Of a stretch of DNA of 44,506 nt, positions 33,374 to 40,700 are shown one piece after another (position 1 is the first letter of the stretch; the number at the start of each line of letters is the position of its first letter). This DNA is from a virus. The notes beneath the pieces were generated by a model. That model was not told the origin of the DNA, searched no databases, and saw only the letters and a list, made by a program, of their open reading frames with translations. The stretch spans positions 1 to 44,506 of IMG/VR virus record IMGVR_UViG_3300040801_003302; one strand, written 5' to 3'. The position numbers and the translations under genes are program-made.

Positions 33374-34249
33374 TTACTTGAGTTTCGCCTTGGCTGTAGC
33401 TGCAAGGATGTCGGAATCCGGCAGCATGTCGGCGTCGATGGTTTGAGATTTGCGGCTGGTGTTTTTGTGGAATCGTTCTAGCGTTTCGTCGCTGCAGTAT
33501 TCCAAAACTCCAGGAAAAATCTTCGCCATGCCGTTGAGTGAAGCACAATTTTTCCAGAGCTTGTCGAGGACATAGTCTTCGACTTTAGCCATGCGGCGAG
33601 CAGAACGCTGGAATTTGTCACGAACAGTAGCCAGGCCTTCGATCTTCATTGCCAACTCGTTGAGGCCTCGTTCATGGAGGTTTTCGACTGATATAGCTCC
33701 GGTGAAATCTTGGCGAGAGCGGTTGGCAGCGCCATACGAGTACAAGAATCTGTTGAGCGGGATGTAACCGTGATCAAAGCAATTCCCATCTTCGCTAATC
33801 ACGTCGAGTGAAAAACCAAGGAATGCAGTAACAGTGTTGTGCTCGTAACCAATGGCAAAGTAAACGCCTTTGTGTCGAATCTGAGCAAACATCTGATTGG
33901 TGTTAAGATTTGGAATTTCGATTGATTTCGTGAAATCGAAGTCACGGTCCAGGTATTCCCGGTTCATCTCGCCTTTGTCGCTCGATGAAAAAACACCGAT
34001 AGTGCCGCGTTTGAACTCTTCTTTGCAGGCGATAAAGTTGTGAGTATCTGCAGCTTGCAAGTCCTTAAATGCTTGCAGCAGATCCGTTTCGATAAACATT
34101 CCGTTCTCGAATGCAGTGTGTGCAAAAAGCTCAACAGTTCTTTCGAAGTTGTTATTGTCAACTTCGCGAACAATGTCAGAATCAACAAAGCTTTGAATGT
34201 TGCGCTTAATTTCGCCTTTAAGCGTTTCGGTCTTACGTACGAGAGCCAT
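33374..34249 (-). CDS. Unknown partner in the MoxR-VWA block (291 aa)
   Basis: It starts at ATG 34249 behind a very strong ribosome site (AAGGAGGAG), which suggests high expression. The protein is mixed alpha/beta, acidic at the N-terminus, with a Lys-rich C-terminus (ATAKAKLK). There are no catalytic motifs, membrane segments or zinc sites that I recognise. It lies between the MoxR-like ATPase and the 277-residue protein, with 10-base spacings on both sides. This suggests it is part of the same functional complex. Confidence 0.55.
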   Translation of the reverse strand: MALVRKTETLKGEIKRNIQSFVDSDIVREVDNNNFERTVELFAHTAFENGMFIETDLLQAFKDLQAADTHNFIACKEEFKRGTIGVFSSSDKGEMNREYLDRDFDFTKSIEIPNLNTNQMFAQIRHKGVYFAIGYEHNTVTAFLGFSLDVISEDGNCFDHGYIPLNRFLYSYGAANRSRQDFTGAISVENLHERGLNELAMKIEGLATVRDKFQRSARRMAKVEDYVLDKLWKNCASLNGMAKIFPGVLEYCSDETLERFHKNTSRKSQTIDADMLPDSDILAATAKAKLK

Positions 34250-34258
34250 AACTCCTCC

Positions 34259-35323
34259 TTAAAAAAGTAGTTTGCTGTTTTTGGTTGCCCACTCAGCAAA
34301 TTTGGGGTGATCGCTGACGTCATCGTGATTGCGAATGACGTCAGTCACGAATGCGCCCTGCATTTCCTTCGGCATCTTTTCCATGATTTCCATGGCAGTG
34401 TCGAAGTTGTTGTAGTCAGTGCGCTGTGCGATTGCTGCGGTCAGGGCATAACGAGTCTGCATCTCAGCCGGAACTTTGAAATCGCTTGGGTCTTGAAACA
34501 GCTTGTCTAGATCCGGCAGCTTGTCGTAGTACTGGATAAAACCCTGGAGTTTGGTCGCGGCGTGCAAACCAACGGAACCAGCGATCAGGGGAAAACATTC
34601 CTGGAATCTGTTGGTACCGAAATCGTTGAGAACGTCGGAAGCCATCTCCCAGGTACGCGTGGTGTGAAAAGCGTACGCGTTTTTGATGTACTGACGAGCC
34701 TCTTCGCTGTTTTCCTGGAAAGCGTGCAGCATTTCAGGTGCCCAGCGAACAAAACCGATGATAGCCGGGTGGAAACCGTTGGCTGAAGCATATGCGGCGA
34801 AGTCGTTTGTTTCCGTGCGCAAGTGCAGATGAATGAATCGGTTTTTGAGTGCCGATGCCATCTGATTGACCAGGGCCATATCAGTTCGATAGTTGCCCGC
34901 TGCGCATACAGTCCAGTTGTCGGGCAACTCGTACTCACCGAGCTTGCGGTCAAGGACAAGTTGATACGAAGCAGCCTGAACGTCGGTATCGGAGTTGGGC
35001 AGTTCGTCGAGAAACAAGACGCCGTCAGGATCGCCTTCGCGTGGCATGATGCTGGGCGGAATCCAGTCGACGCGCGGATTGTCGACAGTACCGTCGGGCA
35101 GTCGTGGCAAGCCACGAAGATCGACGGAATCGTACTGAGTGAGGCGGCAGTCGACCAGTTTGAGGCCTAAGCGGTCGCAGATCTGGCGCATGGTAAATGA
35201 CTTCGCGGTACTGGGTGACCCGTGAAGCATGAAAGCACGTTTGCGGCGGATGCAGTACTCGATATGAGGTACCGCCTCCGTCGGTGTGCACTCGACGTAA
35301 AGTGCGTTGGCTTGAATATCCAT
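34259..35323 (-). CDS. MoxR-like AAA+ ATPase (AAA_5 type)
   Basis: A 354-residue protein with Walker A GSPSTAKS at 35-42, where the usual GKS/T is AKS, a known MoxR-subset variant. The Walker B is VLFLDELPNSD at ~103-113, and a sensor region AAGNYRTD (~150) is followed by an NRF arginine-type segment (ALKNRFIHLHL). MoxR proteins are ATP-driven chaperones that work with VWA partners, and the VWA-metallopeptidase is two genes away. ATG 35323 lies behind GAGGAAGAC and follows the primase-helicase stop directly. An additional role for its C-terminal helical part cannot be told. Confidence 0.85.
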   Translation of the reverse strand: MDIQANALYVECTPTEAVPHIEYCIRRKRAFMLHGSPSTAKSFTMRQICDRLGLKLVDCRLTQYDSVDLRGLPRLPDGTVDNPRVDWIPPSIMPREGDPDGVLFLDELPNSDTDVQAASYQLVLDRKLGEYELPDNWTVCAAGNYRTDMALVNQMASALKNRFIHLHLRTETNDFAAYASANGFHPAIIGFVRWAPEMLHAFQENSEEARQYIKNAYAFHTTRTWEMASDVLNDFGTNRFQECFPLIAGSVGLHAATKLQGFIQYYDKLPDLDKLFQDPSDFKVPAEMQTRYALTAAIAQRTDYNNFDTAMEIMEKMPKEMQGAFVTDVIRNHDDVSDHPKFAEWATKNSKLLF

Positions 35324-37756
35324 TCAGTCTTCCTCGTCAGAGAGTGGAAAATAAATGCCGTACACGGTCTTACCGCGTGTTGGGCATTGGTGGTTAGCAA
35401 ACTCCATGCCTTGAGGAGACAGGAGCTTGACAAGCTGAGTTGCATTACGTGGTGGATTACCAGTTACGCAAGTCAGCAATGCACTGAGCTGAGTTGGACT
35501 GATTACATAGTCCTTTCCCGGCTTGATGTACTTCTCGTAGTGCTGCATGAACTCGTTAGCCATGAGCACCATGCTTGTCTTGGCCCCACTACCAGTTGTC
35601 ATTGCAAACTGTGTGGCGCCTTGTTCTTGTATTTGTGCGTGAATGCGACTGAGCATTTCAGTATCACCGTTGGAAATCTCCTGAAGCAACAGCGCACTTG
35701 TCGACTGGCTGTCGCGTGCAAGTTTTTCTTTAGGAGGGTTGTTCAACGGACTTGATACCTCTTCAAATTTAACTTTGCGTTGCAGCAGGTACTGGAGAAA
35801 TTCTGGGAGTCCCGCTTGTATGCCTGTGATCAACTGGGAAATCTTTTCTTTGCCACCCAACGCCGCTACTAGGGTTTGCTCTTGTCTCGGCGCAACGTTG
35901 TACCGGCGATCAGTGCGGCTGAGTCGCACTGGTACTGCTTTGTTAGAGCAAAAGATGAAATTGCAGTAAGTGCGCACTTTGCCGTGAGCTTTGTGGAAGT
36001 TGCGGCCGGTGACAAAGCGATCAGTGATCCAGTGTTTGAGTCTGGCTTCGTCAGACGCATTCATTTCGTTAGCGTCGGATTCGTCGACGACTACGATGAG
36101 CTTGTTTACGATCGGATCAGTGAACTTTTCTTGCAGCGTTTTGTTAGTCGTTGGACTCACGTTGTCGTTATGAAAAAGCGGTTGCAAGATAAATTCTTGT
36201 AGCAGACCTTTTCCAGTGCCTTCCACGCCATGGAAGATCCAAGCTGTTTCAGTCTTGTCGCGTTTTTGCACGATGTACGCGAGCCACGCCAGAAACTTGT
36301 CGTACTCCAAATCAGTTAGACCTTTAGGGTTGTTGGTCAGATGACGGAGCAGCGTTTCAATAGCAACTGGTACTTTGGGTTTGTCGTGCGATGTGGGTTT
36401 GATGTCTGTCGGTTCGTACGTGTTCACAACACGCTTGCCAACATCAATATGCGCTGCCAACTTGGGATTCGGATCCCAAATGATGTTGAAGTGCGGCAAC
36501 TGCTTGGCATTTTTCACGTTGGCAGGATTGTCTTTGAGCCATTGATTAATCAGGTTGTCAGGCAACGGGTCTGACAATTCCAGGCGCTTGAGTGGCAGCA
36601 CGCCGTTTTCATCCATTCGTTCAACGTTGGATCGAAAATCAATTCGAACCCAGTAGCATTTCATAGTTTTGGGATAGCGAAATGCAAACGCTACGTGCTC
36701 AGCCAAATCGTTTTGCGAAGTTGGTACTGGTTCTTCGACGTCGGGTTCCGAGTAATGTTGCTGGTAATACTCGGGTACGATTTTGTCTAGCGGATAGAGG
36801 GGTTCGTCTTTGAAGTTGTACAGCACATCGTGCTTGTCTTTGATGTAGTAGTAGCCCCAGGAATCTCCGCCGTTGAGATTTAACCGAACAAAATTCCCGT
36901 CTTCTTTGCGCCCAGTGACTTCAGCCGGTTGCGGCTTTTTGCACATGGGCTGAGAGAAGTAATTGACGTCGCGGCGTGAAAGACCAGCTTTGCCACGAAG
37001 CTTGTTAAAAATGTTGACTTTCTCTCGGTCGACTTCGTAACGCGCCATGGCGTCTTCAATCGACTGGATTGAAAGCGCGTCATTTGCTTTCTGAATGAAT
37101 TGCAGTCTTGGGTCGTCGTCTCCTTCGTGCGGGTCGCGAACTCCCGGCCCAAACTGCGGGGGCGCAATAAAGATCATCCGAGAGTTTTGGCCCAGCACTG
37201 GATCGAGTGGCCAGTGTAAAGAATTCATGCTGTTAGTCAGCGTGATTTTGTCTCTGAGTTTGCTGGCTACATTGAGGCCTGTAAGCCAAGTCTGAAGAGC
37301 GCTCGGTTCGATGGGCTCTTCCAGTCGGAAAAACAGATGCGCTCGCAACGATGTATCACCGTGCATGCGACTGGAAGACGAATACTGAAGAACGTAACTG
37401 GTGTCTTCCATACCAGGTACAAATTGAGTTAACTCGGTAACGATAGTGTTGTGGGTAAATCCCTCAACTCCGTCAAAGTCTAGACAAACCCATTGGGGGC
37501 AGTGGGTTTTATCGTGACGGCCATGACGTGACTCCGCTACGAGCGGTTGTTCAAATGCGCCAGTGAACATGCAATATCCGGGTAAATTCGAGTACTTGTC
37601 AATGGCGTTGTACAGATCAAGCGTCGACGCTATGGGAACTGCGACGCTAGACAGTTGACGGGGGTGTGGAGTTGGTACAACCGAGTCTTGATTGAATGTT
37701 TTCCCCAGGTGCAGGCCATTCGTTGACCTGAGGAACGTAATTTCATTTGGGGGCAC
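35324..37756 (-). CDS. Primase-helicase: AEP-type primase fused to SF3 helicase
   Basis: An 810-residue protein starting at GTG 37756 behind AAGGAT. The N-terminal region has an archaeo-eukaryotic primase-like core with VCLDFDG (Asp93/Asp95), followed by SSSSRMHG and HWPLDPVLGQNSRMIF blocks. The C-terminal part is a superfamily 3 (D5/DUF5906-like) helicase with Walker A GVEGTGKG (~512), Walker B LIVVVDESDAN (~555), motif C in NFIFCSNK and an arginine finger in RTDRRYNV. It would prime and unwind DNA at the origin and fork, together with the family A polymerase encoded downstream. The N-terminal primase call is weaker than the helicase call. Confidence 0.9.
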   Translation of the reverse strand: MPPNEITFLRSTNGLHLGKTFNQDSVVPTPHPRQLSSVAVPIASTLDLYNAIDKYSNLPGYCMFTGAFEQPLVAESRHGRHDKTHCPQWVCLDFDGVEGFTHNTIVTELTQFVPGMEDTSYVLQYSSSSRMHGDTSLRAHLFFRLEEPIEPSALQTWLTGLNVASKLRDKITLTNSMNSLHWPLDPVLGQNSRMIFIAPPQFGPGVRDPHEGDDDPRLQFIQKANDALSIQSIEDAMARYEVDREKVNIFNKLRGKAGLSRRDVNYFSQPMCKKPQPAEVTGRKEDGNFVRLNLNGGDSWGYYYIKDKHDVLYNFKDEPLYPLDKIVPEYYQQHYSEPDVEEPVPTSQNDLAEHVAFAFRYPKTMKCYWVRIDFRSNVERMDENGVLPLKRLELSDPLPDNLINQWLKDNPANVKNAKQLPHFNIIWDPNPKLAAHIDVGKRVVNTYEPTDIKPTSHDKPKVPVAIETLLRHLTNNPKGLTDLEYDKFLAWLAYIVQKRDKTETAWIFHGVEGTGKGLLQEFILQPLFHNDNVSPTTNKTLQEKFTDPIVNKLIVVVDESDANEMNASDEARLKHWITDRFVTGRNFHKAHGKVRTYCNFIFCSNKAVPVRLSRTDRRYNVAPRQEQTLVAALGGKEKISQLITGIQAGLPEFLQYLLQRKVKFEEVSSPLNNPPKEKLARDSQSTSALLLQEISNGDTEMLSRIHAQIQEQGATQFAMTTGSGAKTSMVLMANEFMQHYEKYIKPGKDYVISPTQLSALLTCVTGNPPRNATQLVKLLSPQGMEFANHQCPTRGKTVYGIYFPLSDEED

Positions 37757-37822
37757 GGTTTTATCCTTAGCATTTCATGAGCGGGGGTACCAATCTACTG
37801 ATTTGCTTTTAGCACTGCAAGC

Positions 37823-37844
37823 ACAGCGGAAGTACAGCTGAAGT
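37823..37844. repeat. Short tandem repeat, 2 x 11 bases, in the gap before the primase gene
   Basis: ACAGCGGAAGT is followed by ACAGCTGAAGT. It lies in the 137-base gap between 37757 and 37893, which also holds a GTGCAA-AC-TTGCAC palindrome (37859-37872) with a short T-run after it on the minus strand. The gap could carry a weak terminator or regulatory site; I see no gene in it. Confidence 0.45.
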
Positions 37845-37893
37845 AAAAAGCAGCCACGGTGCAAGTTTGCACTGTAACTGCGCTGGTACTTGC

Positions 37894-38307
37894 TTACACG
37901 ACCGGTTCAGAATCGGGCTTTGCTGGAGGCGAGCCAGCAGCATGCACAGTCGGACTTTGTCCCAGGAGATCCGGAATGATGGTGTTCCACAGATGCGCCA
38001 TAGCCAGGGACAAACGAGTTTCAATCGGCGTGCTAGTGTCGCCAAGACTGACTTCGTTGAGCAAGTTGCCGTCAGGGTCGCATGGCAGCGTCGGCGTGAT
38101 TGCCATGCCGTAGGCAGACAGGTCGTCCATCGAAGGGTTGACGTTGTCAGGCGTGCGACGTACGAACGTGATCAGAAAACTGGCAGCGGCATCGTCACCA
38201 GGGCCGTCGTGTTCGTTCGACATATCGTAAACCGTGTTGAGATACTCACGAATGGCGTCGGAGACTTTTTCTTCGGCTTGCTGAACTTTCATGATTTTTT
38301 CGGACAC
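37894..38307 (-). CDS. Hypothetical protein (137 aa)
   Basis: The start is placed at GTG 38307, nine bases after GAGGA; the longer frame to 38367 lacks such support. The product is acidic with a helical N-terminus (KVQQAEEKVSDAIREYL), a middle with several Asp/Asn, and a Pro/Ala-rich tail. It is the gene just upstream of the primase-helicase. No family is recognised. Confidence 0.6.
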   Translation of the reverse strand: MSEKIMKVQQAEEKVSDAIREYLNTVYDMSNEHDGPGDDAAASFLITFVRRTPDNVNPSMDDLSAYGMAITPTLPCDPDGNLLNEVSLGDTSTPIETRLSLAMAHLWNTIIPDLLGQSPTVHAAGSPPAKPDSEPVV

Positions 38308-38419
38308 GTTGTTTTTCCTCGTAATTTTGAATGAGTAATCGAGCATTAAACTCTTCAAGCTGCTCATTTGTCAGCGAGTCGAGTATGAGTTTACGTGCTT
38401 TGTACATTTCAGGAGTCAT
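38246..38419 (-). CDS. Small basic protein (57 aa)
   Basis: ATG 38419 lies eight bases after GGAG, just downstream of the tRNA gene. The product starts with a helical segment (EMYKARKLILDSLTNEQLEEF) and ends in an Arg/Lys/Ser-rich tail suited to nucleic acid binding. It overlaps the next gene by 62 bases, which lowers confidence in one of the two. A longer version of the frame runs back through the tRNA and is an artefact. Confidence 0.45.
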   Translation of the reverse strand: MTPEMYKARKLILDSLTNEQLEEFNARLLIQNYEEKQRVRKNHESSASRRKSLRRHS

Positions 38420-38440
38420 AAATGTCTCCACGTTAAAAAC

Positions 38441-38517
38441 TGGCGGGGGAGGTCGGATTCGAACCGACGACATTCAGGGTCAACACCTGCTGTTCTACCA
38501 AACTGAACTACTCCCCA
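38441..38517 (-). tRNA. tRNA-Gln-like gene, anticodon UUG
   Basis: Read on the minus strand from 38517, it folds into a cloverleaf of 77 bases including an encoded CCA. Acceptor is UGGGGAG / CUCCCCC with discriminator G; D arm is GUUC/GAAC with loop AGUUUGGUA; anticodon arm is GCAGG-UGUUGAC-CCUGA; T arm is GUCGG-UUCGAAU-CCGAC. Bases 34-36 read UUG, which decodes CAA (Gln). The U1, G73 and weak 1-72 pair are glutamine tRNA identity features. Odd points: base 33 is G rather than the near-universal U, the 27-43 pair is G-A, and 1-72 is U-C. The first bases contain the stop codon of the gene upstream. Confidence 0.8.
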
Positions 38518-39065
38518 TCTTCGAACTTGGGCAACAGGTCGTTGCCTTCGGGATATTCGCTTCCGAAGTAATACAAAAACATCGCGTTGCACATCATGTG
38601 TGCCCAGTGAGGTTGACCGGATTCAGGGTCGTTGTATTCGCCTTTGTCGATCGCGACAAGGTGGCGCATGTACGACGAGACACAGGTGCTCCATGATTGG
38701 CCTTTGGCCCAATTCCAGGAAGCGTATTTTTCTTGGCCGTATTCCAGAACACGAATGGTTCCTTCGATTACATCGTAAAACCCTTCGATGGTACACGCGT
38801 CTCCTACTGAGAACTCCATGGTTTTGACCAAGAGGTCTTTGAGTTGTTTATGGCTTTGGGTTCTCTGCAAATTACCCACGACGTGGTACAAGTGTTCAAC
38901 ACGCCACGAGCGGTTCACACCAACAGCAAACTCACGGCGCAGTAATTCCAATTGGTCACCCAGGAATAATGCGTAATTGGGTTTGCCACCATTGGCGCGT
39001 GCAGCAGATCCTTTTTTGTTGGAGTCAAGATCACCAACAGCCATTTTTAAGCGTTTTTCATTCAC
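38508..39065 (-). CDS. DUF5664 / MazG-like nucleotide pyrophosphohydrolase (dATP/dGTP diphosphohydrolase family)
   Basis: A 185-residue protein starting at GTG 39065, behind GGGAG, in a GTGA overlap. The C-terminal region KYASWNWAKGQSWSTCVSS, then RHLVAIDKGEYNDPESGQPH and AHMMCNAMFL, matches the phage DUF5664 family, annotated as dATP/dGTP diphosphohydrolase N-terminal domain and related to MazG. Such enzymes cut the beta-gamma or alpha-beta phosphate bonds of purine nucleotides and shape the dNTP pool; in 2-aminoadenine phages a relative (MazZ) serves base substitution. No PurZ or DatZ gene is seen in this window. The TAG stop lies inside the 5' part of the tRNA. Confidence 0.7.
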   Translation of the reverse strand: MNEKRLKMAVGDLDSNKKGSAARANGGKPNYALFLGDQLELLRREFAVGVNRSWRVEHLYHVVGNLQRTQSHKQLKDLLVKTMEFSVGDACTIEGFYDVIEGTIRVLEYGQEKYASWNWAKGQSWSTCVSSYMRHLVAIDKGEYNDPESGQPHWAHMMCNAMFLYYFGSEYPEGNDLLPKFEDGE

Positions 39066-39268
39066 GAGTTTCTCCCGTAACGTTTTATGTCGCGTTCAAT
39101 TGCCTTGAGCGTGTGCTCAGGGATTTTTGGAGACGAGGCGCAAGTAAGTTCGTGACCTGTCTCGTCGTTGCGAAGAATCAAGTGCCCAGCCCGACCACGC
39201 TGCTTTTTTCTCACTCGGTACCCGTAGGGTCGTACTCGTTTCGTTAATCTTTTAACCCATTTCCTCAT
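39062..39268 (-). CDS. Small basic RNA-binding-like protein (HicA-like fold possible)
   Basis: A 68-residue, very basic protein in ATGA and GTGA overlaps on both sides. The pattern of a short helix, RPYGYRVRKKQRGRAGHLIL strands, a polar loop and a last helix (PEHTLKAIERDIKRYG) is similar to the dsRBD-like fold of HicA/YcfA mRNA interferases. A His lies in the strand where HicA places its catalytic His (GHLIL). No HicB antitoxin is next to it, so a solitary phage version or plain RNA-binding protein is more likely. Confidence 0.5.
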   Translation of the reverse strand: MRKWVKRLTKRVRPYGYRVRKKQRGRAGHLILRNDETGHELTCASSPKIPEHTLKAIERDIKRYGRNS

Positions 39269-39567
39269 GTTACTCTCGCTATGCTGTTGTCACGGTCTCG
39301 TTCTACAGTTCGAAGTAGAATAAGAGATGTTATCAGAGCTTCATGATCTTCGACTTTGAACATTTCCAGCACGTTGTTGGTTGAGTTTTCTATTTCAATT
39401 CGTTCGAGCCAAATGCGAAAGGCTTCTGGAGCATTTTTGAGTGTTTTGTGGAGTCTGTTGTAGACTTTAAGAGCTTCGGTCTTTGTTGTAAAAAGCTGGG
39501 GCGCTTGTTTGATGAGTCCACAGTGTTCCCAATATTCAACGTAATGCATTACTCGATAAAAGATCAT
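39265..39567 (-). CDS. Hypothetical protein (100 aa)
   Basis: The start is placed at ATG 39567, eight bases after GGAAG; the longer frame reaches 39600. It is a soluble, helical protein with many Tyr, His and Arg residues. It ends in an ATGA overlap with the HicA-like gene. No motif is recognised. Confidence 0.55.
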   Translation of the reverse strand: MIFYRVMHYVEYWEHCGLIKQAPQLFTTKTEALKVYNRLHKTLKNAPEAFRIWLERIEIENSTNNVLEMFKVEDHEALITSLILLRTVERDRDNSIARVT

Positions 39568-39596
39568 TGCGAATCTTCCGTTTGAAAGTTGGGATC

Positions 39597-39746
39597 TCAA
39601 AACACAAACAGCATGGCTGCAATACCGAAAATAGTTACGGCACTAATCGCGGCGAGACCAATCATGATGGTTAAGAAACGTCGCTGGCGTTTGTACCTTT
39701 CGGGTCGCCACCATTCCTCGTTGTACTTTTTCTCGTAGTTAATCAT
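39597..39746 (-). CDS. Small membrane protein (49 aa)
   Basis: ATG 39746 lies after AAGGACGAG. Residues 1-24 are charged with two Trp, and ~25-49 form one membrane span (FLTIMIGLAAISAVTIFGIA). Its first bases overlap the end of the upstream gene. Function unknown. Confidence 0.6.
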   Translation of the reverse strand: MINYEKKYNEEWWRPERYKRQRRFLTIMIGLAAISAVTIFGIAAMLFVF

Positions 39747-39999
39747 TGTCTCGTCCTTTGTCGTAAGCAATCCACGCCATTGACAGAACGCGATTGGCAC
39801 GTTCCCAGTTTTTGAGATTCCAGCCAGCACAAAACGCCCAGCCTATTGAACCGAGCGCAGACCAGTAATTCCAGCCAGTGCGTAGTCCAAGTAGCATGTA
39901 GCCACTGAACAGCATGCACATGACAACCAGGATCATCGCCGTGCGTCGTTCTTTGCGAAGAGTCTGCGTGTTAGAAGTTGTTTCGATGACGATAGGCAT
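39739..39999 (-). CDS. Membrane protein (86 aa), two predicted spans
   Basis: ATG 39999 overlaps the TAA of the preceding gene (TAATG). Two hydrophobic segments are seen at ~22-40 (MILVVMCMLFSGYMLLGL) and ~44-60 (YWSALGSIGWAFCAGW), with a charged C-terminus. It is the second of several tiny membrane genes in this region. No homolog comes to mind. Confidence 0.55.
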   Translation of the reverse strand: MPIVIETTSNTQTLRKERRTAMILVVMCMLFSGYMLLGLRTGWNYWSALGSIGWAFCAGWNLKNWERANRVLSMAWIAYDKGRDND

Positions 40000-40166
40000 T
40001 ACGCTGTCTCGGAAGTCTTCCAGGAACTCCGAAATCCTTGAGCTGCAGCCTTGAATGACTGACTGATCTTGCGAGCGTTGGTCGTCGTGCTCTCTTTTGC
40101 GTTACGTGCTTGACGCTTCAGGGCTTTGATGGGTTGCGGCTTGGTGAACTCGATCGTGACTTTCAT
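39999..40166 (-). CDS. Small very basic protein (55 aa)
   Basis: ATG 40166 follows AAAGAGGTGC. The product is Lys/Arg/Ser/Thr/Ala/Gln-rich (PIKALKRQARNAKESTTT), probably helical or disordered, and could bind nucleic acid. Its TAA overlaps the next ATG, and its own ATG overlaps the preceding stop, so it is embedded in a coupled string. Confidence 0.6.
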   Translation of the reverse strand: MKVTIEFTKPQPIKALKRQARNAKESTTTNARKISQSFKAAAQGFRSSWKTSETA

Positions 40167-40477
40167 GATTGCACCTCTTTGTGAAGGTAGTTGTAAACAC
40201 CAGGATGGTAGACATACCCGCGTTCGCGCGAGTGGTACTCGGTGTACCCGATCAAGTGCCTACCTAGAGTTGTTGCCATGGCCATTGAAAGCCCGGCAAC
40301 TGTGGCTGACATGCCACCAGTAAACGTCGATCCGCCGTGCAGCATGAATGCGAGTACTGATGCAGCAAGGTCGAGTTTGATTGGGTGGCTCAACAGCCAG
40401 CAAAGCGTTGTGCGTTTTAACTTAAGCGCGATAGCCAGGAAGCTGAAAAAGATAAGTGCGCCTGCTTCGATAATCAC
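40163..40477 (-). CDS. Multi-span membrane protein (104 aa)
   Basis: The start is GTG 40477, 12 bases after GGAGAAAG, within a junction duplicated at 40697-40740. Hydrophobic segments are at ~3-19, ~34-48 and ~55-70, followed by a His/Tyr/Arg-rich soluble tail. The Gly/Ser-rich second half (HGGSTFTGGMSATVAGLSMA) recalls small holin-like or transport proteins, but the gene lies in the early arm far from the lysis genes. Function unknown. Confidence 0.6.
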   Translation of the reverse strand: MIIEAGALIFFSFLAIALKLKRTTLCWLLSHPIKLDLAASVLAFMLHGGSTFTGGMSATVAGLSMAMATTLGRHLIGYTEYHSRERGYVYHPGVYNYLHKEVQS

Positions 40478-40527
40478 GGTTTCTTTCTCCGTTGGTTTTG
40501 AGCAAGTGCTTTGAGGGGTTCACTCAT
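40474..40527 (-). CDS. 17-codon mini-frame inside a duplicated junction
   Basis: ATG 40527 overlaps the TGA of the preceding gene, and its TGA overlaps the GTG of the next. The 14 residues of its C-terminal end (PLKALAQNQRRKKP) nearly equal the last residues of the 110-residue protein ending at 40697. It is most likely a relic of a tandem duplication that carried a gene end plus the ribosome site. It may still couple translation. Confidence 0.4.
   Translation of the reverse strand: MSEPLKALAQNQRRKKP
40478..40517 (-). repeat. 40-base direct repeat, copy A (gene end plus ribosome site)
   Basis: 37 of 40 bases match 40701-40740. Each copy encodes the end LKALAQ(N/D)QRRKKP and contains GGAGAAAGAAACC leading to the next start codon (GTG here, ATG in the other copy). 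Confidence 0.85.
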
Positions 40528-40700
40528 CGTTGTTCCCACTCTGCTTCAGATAGTGCTGTGCGCAGCTCACGTATGGCTTCGTCCATTTCATCTGAAATAT
40601 GGCCAGGGTCTAGCTCGTAGATGTAGTCTTCAAAATATTCCATGAGCTGAGCCATACGTAGGCTGGTCATGTCTTTTACGGTGATGTTGAGATCACTCAT
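40524..40700 (-). CDS. Small acidic protein (58 aa)
   Basis: ATG 40700 overlaps the TGA of the upstream gene (ATGA) and follows GGAGAAAG in repeat copy B. The product is acidic and helical (AQLMEYFEDYIYELD...DEAIRELRTAL) and could be a small dimeric helical bundle. It lies between the two 40-base repeats. No family is recognised. Confidence 0.6.
   Translation of the reverse strand: MSDLNITVKDMTSLRMAQLMEYFEDYIYELDPGHISDEMDEAIRELRTALSEAEWEQR

Noticed and set aside
38420-38473. Coding frame beginning MSSVRIRPPPP upstream of the 57-residue protein
   Set aside because: This peptide is the well-known artefact of translating a tRNA 3' half; the tRNA occupies 38441-38517 and the real start is at 38419.
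39062-39268. HicA toxin of a toxin-antitoxin pair
   Set aside because: The fold pattern is only suggestive and no HicB-like antitoxin is next to it.
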